In this document: positions 27,690 through 36,520 of the stretch, piece by piece | How positions within the stretch are numbered: position 1 is the first letter of the stretch | Layout: every line of letters starts with the position of its first letter | Assembly: GCA_963797835.1 (NCBI GenBank) | Contig: CAWCRN010000026.1 | Location: 1 to 64,000 of the forward strand | Source of the DNA: JBDTSW01 sp963797835 | GTDB taxonomy: Bacteria; Actinomycetota; Thermoleophilia; Solirubrobacterales; 70-9 | Length of the DNA: 64,000 nucleotides | Direction: 5' to 3' | Program-made: the position numbers and the translations under genes | Notes under the pieces: generated by a model | Seen by the model: only the letters and a program-made list of their open reading frames with translations | Told to the model about the DNA's origin: nothing | Databases searched by the model: none

Positions 27690-27728
27690 TGTCAATTCGA
27701 ACTCGATTCGCGCTTCTGGTGCGAATCG
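27690..27728 (-). promoter_or_regulatory. Candidate bkd promoter with an upstream inverted repeat
   Basis: On the minus strand a perfect -35 hexamer TTGACA lies at 27695-27690. Immediately upstream is a perfect 8-bp inverted repeat, CGATTCGC (27704-27711) and GCGAATCG (27721-27728), with a 9-base spacer. The sequence 17 bases past TTGACA is a poor -10 (ACCCTC), which fits an activator-dependent promoter. An activator bound at the repeat would touch RNA polymerase from just upstream. The repeat also directly abuts the stop of the upstream gene. Confidence 0.45.
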
Positions 27729-28289
27729 TTACGGGGATTCTATTCCCACTGGGAGACGTTTCAAGCCCGATTCGCCGATCTCGCGCTCCACGTCCCACTT
27801 GGTGATCCGCCCATCGCGCCCGGTTCCCGTGATCCGGTCGAGGTCGACGCTGTGGAGGGAGGCGAGTCGCCGCACGGCGGGGGAGCGGAAGGTGGCCATG
27901 TCGACCGGGGCGGGCCCGGACTCTGGCTCGGGCTTGGCCGCCTCGGGCTCCTCTGGCCCCGGCTCGACCTCCGGCTCGAGCGCCTCGGGTTCCTCCAGCT
28001 CGGGCTCCGGCGCGACGACTTCCGGCTCGGCCACCTCCGGTGCGATCTCGGCCAGGGGCTGGCCGCTCGTGACGCGGGACGCCACGCCCACCAGGAGGCG
28101 AGCGACCGTCCCGGCGGCGGGCGAGGTGACCTCGGCCTGGAAGCCGTGCACGTCCACGAGGCAGATCGGCTCGTTTTCCCCGACCCGCTGGCCGGGTCGC
28201 TTCCTCCAGGCCCGGACCTCGGCCTCGTCGCCGCCCTCCGGCATGGTCACCTCGATGAGGCCGGCGTGATCAGTACCCGAGGAGCTCAA
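27729..28289 (-). CDS. Lipoyl-like plus E3-binding-domain protein lacking the lipoylation lysine
   Basis: The 186-residue protein equals the N-terminal half of an E2. Residues about 12-80 form a lipoyl-type hammerhead (IEVTMPEGGDEAEV, then CLVDVHGFQAEVTSPAAG). Aligned with the E2 at 24143-25429, the lysine that carries lipoate is Gly49. Residues 84-129 are a Pro/Glu linker. Residues about 135-172 are an apparently intact peripheral-subunit-binding domain (FRSPAVRRLASLHSVDLDRI, then GTGRDGRITKWDV), which in E2s binds E3 or E1. There is no acyltransferase domain. It starts with TTG at 28289 behind a good GGGAGG site and overlaps the E1-beta-like gene by 20 bases. It resembles an E3-binding protein rather than an enzyme. 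The frame is unbroken. Confidence 0.8.
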   Translation of the reverse strand: MSSSGTDHAGLIEVTMPEGGDEAEVRAWRKRPGQRVGENEPICLVDVHGFQAEVTSPAAGTVARLLVGVASRVTSGQPLAEIAPEVAEPEVVAPEPELEEPEALEPEVEPGPEEPEAAKPEPESGPAPVDMATFRSPAVRRLASLHSVDLDRITGTGRDGRITKWDVEREIGESGLKRLPVGIESP

Positions 28290-29235
28290 GGCAGGCCTCC
28301 CTGATCGCCTTCACGGCGCCTTGGGTCCCGTCGGCCGCCTGTATCGCGGCGGCGTCGGGGGCGGAGATGACGATGCGGCGCGGGGGCGCGTCAAGGTACT
28401 CGAACGCCCGCTCCGTGACGAGAGCGGCGACCTCACCGCCGACGCGGAACGACCGGTTCGCCTCGGCGACGATCAGGACCTTGCCGGTGCGCCGGACGCT
28501 GGCGAGGATCGCCGCGTCGTCCAGGGGCTGAAGTGTGCGGAGGTCGATGACCTCGACGACGTCGCCAAGCTCGCTCGCGGCACGCTCGGCGAGGAGCACG
28601 GCCGGCCCGAACGCGATGAGCGTCAGCCGCTCGCCTTCCCGCACGACTCGGGCTTCGTCGAGCGGCGTTCGATGGCTGCCCTCGGGCACGGCCCCGACTA
28701 CGTCGGACAGGGCTTCGTGCTCGAGCATGCAGACCGGGCCGGGGTGCCGCAGCGCCGACGCGATCATGCCCTTCGCGTCCTCCGGGGTGGACGGCGCCAC
28801 GACCCTCACCTCCTCCAGGCCGAGCAGCCACGTCTCGGGGTCGAGAGCTCCATCCGCGGCGCCACCGGAGGAGAGGCCGCCGAGCGGGATCCGCAGCAGG
28901 AGCGGCAGCTCCACGCGCTCCGCCCTGCACAGCTCTGCGACCCGGGTCAACTCGCCCAAGGCCCCGGCGCCGAACTCCGCGAGGGGGATCTCGCAGACGG
29001 GCCGCATCCCGGCCGCCGCGGCGCCGGCAGCCGTGCCAATTATCGAATCCCCGCCCACGGGGAGCGAGACGAAGCGCTCCCCGAACAGCTTGCGGAACCC
29101 CTCGGTCGCGCCGGTCGCACCGTTCCCGGTTTCGTCGCGCGCGCCCTCCAGGAGAACCACGGCGGGGTCGCGGTGCATCTCCATCCGCAGCGCCTCGGCG
29201 ACGGCGTCGCGGTAGCGGACGCGCGTCTCGCTCAC
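28270..29235 (-). CDS. E1-beta-like subunit without the catalytic Glu and His
   Basis: The 321-residue protein is full length for an E1 beta subunit and clearly homologous: RYRDAVAEALRMEM, VCEIPLAEFG, the C-terminal RTGKVLIVAEANRSFRVGGE and a final LELLGY. At the thiamine-activating motif (P-L-A-E-N-A-I-I-G in the bkd copy) it reads LPVGGDSIIG, so the Glu is Gly62. Where bkd E1 beta has GGPFHSQNPEAWF it has GGAADGALDPETWLL, so the active-site His is absent. It cannot be a normal decarboxylase subunit. GTG start at 29235 within a GTGA overlap with the E1-alpha-like gene, the same junction as in bkd. The frame is intact. Confidence 0.82.
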   Translation of the reverse strand: MSETRVRYRDAVAEALRMEMHRDPAVVLLEGARDETGNGATGATEGFRKLFGERFVSLPVGGDSIIGTAAGAAAAGMRPVCEIPLAEFGAGALGELTRVAELCRAERVELPLLLRIPLGGLSSGGAADGALDPETWLLGLEEVRVVAPSTPEDAKGMIASALRHPGPVCMLEHEALSDVVGAVPEGSHRTPLDEARVVREGERLTLIAFGPAVLLAERAASELGDVVEVIDLRTLQPLDDAAILASVRRTGKVLIVAEANRSFRVGGEVAALVTERAFEYLDAPPRRIVISAPDAAAIQAADGTQGAVKAIREACLELLGY

Positions 29236-30095
29236 GCGACGATCTCCTGGCGTCGCCTCGCTCTGGAGAGCAGGAGCTTCGCGCGGCGATCCGCGGCGTT
29301 GATCCGGGCCGCCACGTCGTCCCGAAGGGGCGCGATCAGGGGGCGCGTCGCAGCGTTACAGGCCAGCCAGCGCAGCTCCCGCCGGATCGGGTCGCGCTCC
29401 CCGTTGTCGCGATCGCCGGAGTCGTCGTCGCGGCACACGAGGATCACCGGCCCCCCGCCCGCGCGAGCCTCGCCGACCGCGGTGCGCGCCGCGCTCGAAA
29501 CGGCTTCGACCGCGAGTCCGTCGGCGACGCCCCCGTTTCCCTCGGGAGGGGCCGCTGGGCCCTCGATCACCGCAACCAGAGGCAGCCGGCGCGACGTCGC
29601 GGCACGGATCGCGTGATCGCAGCGACCGCTCTCGTAGGCCTCCGCTGGAACCAGGGCCATCGCGACACCGGGGGCGTCACGAAGCTGGAGCGCGAGCGCC
29701 GCCCCCGCCGCGAGGTCGATCAGCTCGTTACCCGGCGAGGCGAAGCCGATCGCGTCCCCGGCCCTGGCCTGCACCCGGCCGTCGCCGCCGAGGCAGCGCA
29801 CCAGGTAGTCCTCCGCCGCGAGCCCCCTCGTGAGGTGTGCCGCCAGGTAGCGGTCCGGGGCGAAGAGCCTGTCGTCGGGCCCAAGCGCCGCCGCGGCTCC
29901 CACCGCGACCGCCTCTGCGCCCAGCCCTCGCATGCGCCCGTGGCGTGAGGCCGGGCCAAGGTGCGAATCGAGGGCACGGCGCTCGAGGCCACGGGCCAGC
30001 AGCATCAGGCGAACGAGGTCGGTGTGCACGAGATGTCCGCGCGCTTGGATCGTGGCCACGTCTTCTCCCAGGCTCTCCCGGGTGAGCATCGGCAC
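29232..30095 (-). CDS. E1-alpha-like protein without the thiamine-diphosphate motif
   Basis: The 287-residue product keeps the E1-alpha layout: LGAEAVAVGAAAALGPDDRL matches DGCGQEAISVGAAYTLAPED of bkdA, HLTRGLAAEDYLVRCLGG follows, and VSSAARTAVGEARAGGGPVIL corresponds to the VFDAARVAVDRARAGGGPTLI helix. Where E1 alpha binds thiamine diphosphate (GEG...ENN) it has residues 149-153 VPAEA and 179-180 GP, so the metal and pyrophosphate ligands are missing. HRDLGAH has become PDRYLAAH. It is about 90 residues shorter than bkdA, mainly at the C-terminus. GTG start at 30095, with an ATG two codons further as alternative. The frame is intact. Confidence 0.78.
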   Translation of the reverse strand: MPMLTRESLGEDVATIQARGHLVHTDLVRLMLLARGLERRALDSHLGPASRHGRMRGLGAEAVAVGAAAALGPDDRLFAPDRYLAAHLTRGLAAEDYLVRCLGGDGRVQARAGDAIGFASPGNELIDLAAGAALALQLRDAPGVAMALVPAEAYESGRCDHAIRAATSRRLPLVAVIEGPAAPPEGNGGVADGLAVEAVSSAARTAVGEARAGGGPVILVCRDDDSGDRDNGERDPIRRELRWLACNAATRPLIAPLRDDVAARINAADRRAKLLLSRARRRQEIVA

Positions 30096-30152
30096 ACGAC
30101 CGTGGGTGGGTTCGCGATCGCCCCCCGAACGGACGTTTAGGCCAGTGGTTGG

Positions 30153-30773
30153 TCAGGGATGCGGGCGCGCGAGCTGCTCCGCGACGACGCGGAGGAACCC
30201 CGCCGCGTCGGGTGCCTGCACGATCCGGTTGTCGCATGCGAGCGAGAGAGCCCTGGCGCCGCTCGTGGGGGCGCCGGCCGCGAGGATCGCGGCCTGACCG
30301 CGATTGATCACCAGGCTCGCCCGGGAGAGCCCGAGCGGGGCCAGGTCGGCGACCGAGAACGTCGCCCCCGAGACCTCCGGCTGCGTCAGCTCTCCGTCGC
30401 GGGCGCGCTGGGTCAGCGCCGTCAGCTCGGCGGCGATGGCGCCGCCATCCTTCTCGTCGGCGTCGTGGATGGTCGGGTAGACGAGCCCCTCGCCAGCAGT
30501 CACCGCGACCCCGATGTTCACCCGCGAGTGGAGCTCGAAGCGGGCGTCGCGGTACGTGGCGTTCAGCCGCGGGAACTCGCGCAGGGCCAGCGCGGTCACG
30601 GCGACGAGGTCGGCGGTCGACGGCCCCGCACCGTCGCCGGTATCCGCCTGCGCTTCGAAGTAGACGTGGGGGACGGTTGCCTTCGCCTCGGCGACGCGCC
30701 GGGCGTGGGCGAGTTCGCCCTGGGTCGGCTCGACGACCTCGCCGCCTCCCCTGGCGGAGGGCGCCTCAGCCAC
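30153..30773 (-). CDS. Acyltransferase-domain protein of E2 type lacking catalytic His and Asp
   Basis: The 206-residue protein corresponds to the C-terminal catalytic domain of E2 without lipoyl or binding domains. Homologous blocks are LREFPRLNATY, SRVNIGVAVTAGEGLVYPTI, ATFSVADLAPLGL and VINRGQAAILAAG. The catalytic HRVIDG-type motif reads DNRIVQA at residues 181-187, so His is Asn182 and Asp is Gln186. It should still be able to trimerise, but not to transfer acyl groups in the usual way. Its start overlaps the lipoyl-E3 stop by eight bases, so it is expressed with the pyruvate dehydrogenase genes upstream. Together with the 27729-28289 gene it makes a split, non-catalytic E2. The frame is intact. 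Confidence 0.82.
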   Translation of the reverse strand: MAEAPSARGGGEVVEPTQGELAHARRVAEAKATVPHVYFEAQADTGDGAGPSTADLVAVTALALREFPRLNATYRDARFELHSRVNIGVAVTAGEGLVYPTIHDADEKDGGAIAAELTALTQRARDGELTQPEVSGATFSVADLAPLGLSRASLVINRGQAAILAAGAPTSGARALSLACDNRIVQAPDAAGFLRVVAEQLARPHP

Positions 30774-32548
30774 GCTTGCGCTTGGGGGCGTAGAGGTCGG
30801 TGATCGTGCCCTCGGCCATCTCGGCCGCGAACATCACCGTCTCCGACAGCGTCGGGTGCGCGTGGATCGTGAGGCCGAGGTCCTCGGCGTCGGCTCCCAT
30901 CTCGATCGCGAGCGTCGCCTCGGCGATCAGCTCGCCGGCGTTGGGGCCGACGATCCCGGCGCCGAGCACCCTCCGGCTATCGGGGTCGACCAGGAGCTTG
31001 GTCAGGCCATCGGGCCGCGCCAGCGACAGCGCCCGCCCCGACGCCTGCCAGGGGAAGGCAGCGCGCTCGTAGTCGGTTCCCGAGGCGACCGCCTCGGCCT
31101 CGGTCAGCCCCGTCCAAGCCACCTCGGGGTCGGTGTAGGCGACCGAGGGGATGGCGCGGGGGTCGAAGACCACGTTCTTCCCGGCGATCACCTCGGCTGC
31201 GACGACGCCCTCGTGGCTGGCCTTGTGGGCGAGCATCGGGGCGCCGGTGAGGTCGCCGATGGCGAAGATGTGCGGGACGTTGGTGCGCCGCTGCTCGTCG
31301 ACCGCGATCTCGCCTCGGTCATCCACCTCCACCCCTGCGGCTTCCAGGCCCAGCGAGTCGCCGTTCGCCCGACGGCCGATCGCGATCAGAACGCGGTCGT
31401 AGGTCCGCGGGTCGGGGGCTCCGTCGCCCTCGAACGAGACCTTCAAGCCGTCCTTCACCGCCTCGACCGAGGCGACTCCGATGGAGAGGAGGATCGACTC
31501 GTAGCGCTCCCCGATCCGGGCGTGGAGCGGCTTCACCAGGTCGGGGTCGCAGCCGGGGATGAGCTGATCCGTCAGCTCGACCACGTCGACCGCGCTCCCG
31601 AGCGCGTCGTAGACGGTGGCCATCTCCAGGCCGATGATCCCGCCGCCCACCACGAGCAGGCGCTCCGGGATCCCGGGCAGCTCGAGCGCGCCGGTGGAGT
31701 CGACGATCCGCTCGTCGTCGGGCAGCCCGGGGAGCATCGCCGCCTCGCGAGCCCGTGGCGAGGATGCAGTGCTCGAAGGCGATCGAGGTGCCGTCGACGT
31801 CGACGGTGTGGTCGGAGGTGAAGCTGGCGGTGCCGGTCACGACCTCGACCTTGCGCTGCCGCGCCAGCCCGTCCAGCCCGCCGGTGAGCTTGCCGACGAC
31901 CTCCTCCTTCCAGCCCCGCAGCCTGTCGACGTCGATCTCCGGGTCGCCGAACTTCAGCCCGAAGCCGGCCGCCTCCTCCGCCTCCGCGGTGACCCGGGCG
32001 GCGTGGAGCAGGGCCTTCGAGGGGATGCAGCCCACGTTGAGGCACACCCCGCCGAGCGACTCGTAGCGCTCGACGAGCGTCACCTCGAGGCCGAGGTCGG
32101 CGGCGCGGAACGCGGCCGTGTACCCACCGGGCCCCGAGCCGATCACCAGCACCTGCGTGGTGCGGTCGGCGTCTGGAAGCTCGGCACGCGCTGGGGAGGG
32201 GTCGGGTGTTGCGCCCAGGGAAGCCTTGTCGAGCGCGTCGCCGTCCTCGGAGTCCGCGCCGGCTTCGTCGCGAGACGCTGAGTCGGGGGCAATGCCCGAC
32301 CCCTCCCCGGGGTCGCCGTCCGCCACCTCGAGCTCGACGATCGGCGTGCCCTCCGACACCTCGTCGTTCAGCTCGACCAGGACCTCCTTCACGGTCCCCG
32401 CGGCCGGCGACGGGACGTCCATCGTCGCCTTGTCCGACTCCAGCGTGACGAGCGGTGCCTCGGGCTCGACCTTGTCGCCCGGCGCGACGTGGATCTCGAT
32501 CACCGGGACGTCGGCGAAGTCGCCGATGTCGGGCACGGTGACCTGCAT
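30766..32548 (-). CDS. lpdA: Dihydrolipoamide dehydrogenase with an N-terminal lipoyl domain (one frameshift)
   Basis: E3 reoxidises dihydrolipoamide with NAD+. Residues 1-80 are a complete lipoyl domain with lysine (LESDKATMDVPSP), and an acidic linker follows. The flavoenzyme begins GSGPGGYTAAFRAADLG and has the redox-active pair CLNVGC, the NAD loop GGGIIGLEMA and the C-terminal HAHPTLSE with the catalytic His and Glu. A frame change near 31750 must be joined. The ATG at 32548 overlaps the E2 stop (TGATG). A lipoyl domain fused to E3 is known from some bacterial pyruvate dehydrogenase systems. The first part is nearly identical to the lipoyl domain of the E2 just upstream. Confidence 0.92.
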
Positions 32549-33865
32549 CAGAGCAGCACTCGCCGCAGGTCGCCGAGCTCGGTCGCGAGGTGGGCGACGA
32601 AGCGGGCGGCCGCCGCGCCGTCGATCACGCGGTGGTCGTAGGAGAGCGAGAGCGGGAGCATCAGCCGCGGCTCGAACTCCTGGCCGCTCCAGACGGGCCG
32701 CATCCTCGATCGGGTCACGCCGAGGATCGCCACGTCGGGCGCGTTCACGATCGGCGTGAACCCGGTGCCGCCGATGCCGCCGAGCGAGGAGATCGTGAAG
32801 GTCGAGCCGCGCATCTCCTCCGCGGTGATCTTGCCCTCGCGGGCCTTGCCGGAGAGCTCGGTCAGCTCGCCCGCGATCTCGAGGAGCCCCTTGCGGTCCG
32901 CCTCCTTGATCACCGGCACCATCAGTCCCTGGGGGGTGTCGGCCGCGAAGCCGATGTTGTAGTAGCGCTTGATCACCAGCTCGTCTCCGTCGAGCGAGGA
33001 GTTGAACTCGGGGAACTGCCGCAGCGCGCCGACGCTGGCCTTGATCAGCAGCGCGACCATCGTCACCTTCACGTCCTGCTGCTCGGAGTTGACCTGCTTG
33101 CGGAACGCCTCGAGGTCGGTGATGTCCGCCTCGTCGTGGTGGGTGACGTGGGGGATCATCACCCAGTTGCGCGCGATGTTGGGCCCGCTGATCTTCTTGA
33201 TCCGCGACAGCGGGACCCGCTCGATCTCGCCGTACTTCGCGAAGTCCACCTGGGGCCACGGGGCGATCTCGAGGCCGGGGATCCCGCCGCCGCCGGCCGC
33301 CGCGGGCGCGGCCAGCGCGGCCTTCACGTCCTCGCGCGTGATCCGCCCCTTGCGCCCCGTTCCCTTGATCCCCGACAGGTCCAGGTCCAGCTCACGCGCG
33401 AGCCGCCTCACTCCGGGGCTGGCATAGATCGCGTCCGAGAGTCGGGTGAGGGGATGGTCCCCGGCGAATCCGCCGGCGTGGATCCGAGGACGGTGCGCCG
33501 GGCTGGCGAAGCGTCGTCCGGGGCCTTCTGCTCGCTCGCTCCTCGGTCCCGTCGCTCTCCTGCTCCTCTGCCACGATCGCCGACTCGACCGGCGCCTCCT
33601 GGGTCGAGATCGCGCCGGCCTCAGCCGGCTCGATCAGGGCGATGACGGAACCCTCGGAGACGGTGTCGCCGACGTCCACCTTGAGCTCGACGATCTTCCC
33701 GGCGAACGGTGAGGGAACGTCCATCGTCGCCTTCTCGGACTCGAGCGTCACGAGCGGAGCGTCGGCGCCGACCTCGTCGCCCGGCTTGACCAGGATCTCG
33801 ATCACCGGGACGTCGGCGAAGTCGCCGATGTCGGGGACGAGAACCTCGCGCGGCTCGGCCATCAT
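32548..33865 (-). CDS. aceF: Pyruvate dehydrogenase E2 (dihydrolipoamide acetyltransferase), frameshifted linker
   Basis: The lipoyl domain (VLVPDIGDFADVPVIEI, LESEKATMDVPSPFAG) is followed by a linker and an E3/E1-binding domain (SPGVRRLARELDLDLSGI, then GTGRKGRITREDV). The catalytic domain carries FTPIVNAPDVAILGV and the intact HRVIDG. It moves acetyl groups from lipoate to CoA. At least one and probably two frame changes lie in the linker between about 33411 and 33540, so the linker sequence is uncertain. The domain order and the neighbouring aceE and E3 genes make the assignment secure. The start (ATGATG) overlaps the aceE stop by one base. Confidence 0.92.
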
Positions 33866-36509
33866 CACGAGACCGCCGGATCGGGAGCTCGCGGGTCGAT
33901 CTCGTAGCGCTCGATGGCCTCCGCCGCAACCGACGGCTTCACGGAGCCCTCGGCGGCCAGCGCTCGCAGTGCGGCGAGCGCGACGTGCCGGCGGTCGACC
34001 TCGAAGAAGCCTCGAAGGTGGCGCCGGTAGTCGCTGCGGCCGAAGCCGTCGGTGCCGAGGACGTCGAAGGGCCCCGGCACCCAGGCCCGGACCCCGTCGG
34101 GCAGGGCCTTCATGTAGTCGGTGGCCGCGACCACCGGGGCCTCGACGCCCGCGAGGCACTCCGTGACCCAGGGCCTCCCCGGCTCGGCGTCCGGCTTCAG
34201 GCGACGCTCGCGATCCCAGCGGAGGCCATCGCGGCGCAGCTCGGTCCAGCTGGTGACGCTCCAGACCTCCGCCGCGACGCCGAAGTCGGAGGCGAGCAGG
34301 TCGGCCGCGGCCTCGACCTCGCGCAGGATCGTCCCCGAGCCGAGCAGCCGCACCGCGGCGCCGTCGGCCTCGCGCAACCGGTACATGCCGCGCAGGATCC
34401 CCTCCTCCGAGCCCTGCGGCAGCTTCGGGTGGGGGTAGTTCTCGTTCATCACGGTCAGGTAGTAGAAGACATCCTCCTGCTCGGCCACCATCCGGCGCAG
34501 GCCCTCGTGGACGATCACGGCCAGCTCGCAGCGCGTAGGCCGGGTCGTAGGAGACGCAGTTGGGGATGGTCGACGCCAGCAGGTGGCTGTGGCCGTCCTC
34601 GTGCTGGAGGCCCTCGCCGTTGAGGGTCGTGCGCCCGGCGGTCCCGCCGACGAGGAAGCCGCGCGCCCGCGAGTCGCCGGCGGCCCAGGCCAGGTCGCCG
34701 ATCCGTTGGAACCCGAACATCGAGTAGAAGATGTAGAAGGGCACCATCTGCACGTCGTGGTTGGAGTAGGAGGTCGCCGCCGCGATCCACGACGAGAAGG
34801 CGCCCGCCTCGTTGATCCCCTCCTGGAGCACCTGGCCCTCGCGGTCCTCGCGGTAGAACATCAGGCTGCCGGCATCCTCGGGCTCGTACAGCTGGCCGAC
34901 GTGCGAGTAGATCCCGAGCTGGCGGAACATCCCCTCCATCCCGAAGGTCCGCGACTCGTCGGGGACGATCGGCACGACCCGCGCGCCCAGCTCGTCGTCG
35001 CGAAGGAGCGCGGCGAGGATGCGGACGAACGACATCGTCGTGGAGATCTCGCGCTCGCCGGTGCCGTCGAGCTGGGATTGAAAGATCTCGAGCGGAGGAA
35101 CGGGAAGCGGGGTGTCGACCCGCTGGCGCCGGGTCGGGAGGTGGCCCGCCGAGCGCCTCGCGGCGCTCGCGCATGTAGGTGAGCTCCGCCGAGTCCTCCG
35201 GGGGGCGGTGGAAGGCGATCCGCTCGACCTCCTCGTCGGTGACCTCCAGCTCGAAGCGGTCGCGGAAGGCCTGCAGGGCCTCCTCGTTCATCTTCTTCTG
35301 CTGGTGGGTGATGTTCTGGCCCTCGCCGGCCTCGCCCATCCCGTAGCCCTTGATCGTCTTCGCGAGGATCACCGTCGGGGTGTGCTCGGACGCCTGTGCC
35401 GCCGCATAGGCGGCGTAGACCTTCTTCGCGTCGTGCCCCCCGCGGTTCAGGTCCCAGATCTCCTCGTCCGTCATGTGCTCCACCCGCTCGAGCAGCTCCG
35501 GGTACTTCCCGAAGAAGTGCTTGCGGACATACGCCCCGTCGCGCGCCTTGTAGACCTGGTACTCGCCGTCGACCGCCTCCTCCATCCGCTTCACCAGCAG
35601 GCCGTCGTGGTCGGCCTCCAGCAGCGGATCCCAGCGGTCGCCCCAGATCACCTTGATCACGTTCCAGCCGGCGCCGCGGAAGATGGTCTCCAGCTCCTGG
35701 ATGATCTTGCCGTTGCCGCGGACGGGGCCATCGAGGCGCTGCAGGTTGCAGTTGACGACGAAGACCAGGTTGCCCAGCCGCTCGCGGCCGGCAAGGGCGA
35801 TCGCGCCGAGCGACTCGGGCTCGTCGCACTCCCCGTCGCCGAGGAAGGCCCAGACCTTGCGCCCGGAGGTGTCCCTGATCCCGCGGTCGGTGAGGTAGCG
35901 CATGAACCGCGCCTGGTAGATGGCCATGATCGGCCCCAGGCCCATCGAGACGGTCGGGAACTGCCAGAAGTCCGGCATCAGCCACGGGTGCGGGTACGAG
36001 GAGAGCCCGCTGGGCCTGGAGACCTCCTGGCGGAAGCCCTCGAGCTGCTCCTCGGTGATCCGGCCCTCGAGGTAGGCGCGCGCGTAGATCCCGGGCGAGG
36101 AATGCCCCTGTATGTAGACGAGGTCGCCGTCGTGCTCGGCGGTGGGCGCGTGCCAGAAGTGGTTGAAGCCGATCTCGTAGAGCATCGCCGCCGACTGGAA
36201 GCTGGCGATGTGCCCCCCGAGCTCCGAGGACTCCTTGTTGGCCCGCAGGATCGTGGCGATCGCGTTCCAGCGGATGAGGGACCGCACCCGCCGCTCCATC
36301 GCCGGGTCACCGGGCAGCGGCGGCTCGTCCTGGCGGTGGATCGTGTTGACGTAGGGGGTTGGGCCTACGTACTCGATCGCGGCCCCCTTCAGCCGCGCCC
36401 GCTCGACCACCCGCTCGACGAGATCGTGCGCCCGCCGCGGGCCGTCGTTCTCGACGACGGCGTCCAGGGCCTCGAGCCACTCCTCAGTCTCGACAGCGTC
36501 GATGTCCAC
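33865..36509 (-). CDS. aceE: Pyruvate dehydrogenase E1, homodimeric type (two frameshifts)
   Basis: The enzyme decarboxylates pyruvate with thiamine diphosphate and reductively acetylates E2. Reading from a GTG at 36509 (VDIDAVETEEWLEALDAVVE) it covers about 880 residues, as in actinobacterial and enterobacterial AceE. Key parts are YVNTIHRQ, GHSSPGIYARAYLEGR, the thiamine motif GDGECDEPES with VVNCNLQRLDGPV, and the C-terminal VVAATDYMKALPD. Frame changes lie near 35145 and 34530. It is the first gene of a polycistronic unit with E2, lipoyl-E3 and the non-catalytic paralogues. It is unrelated in architecture to the heterotetrameric E1 of the bkd cluster. Confidence 0.93.
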
Positions 36510-36520
36510 CGCTTGCGAGA

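Noticed and set aside
27729..30773. The degenerate dehydrogenase genes as ordinary active E1/E2 subunits
   Set aside because: Position-by-position comparison with the active bkd proteins in the same window shows the key residues missing in every subunit.
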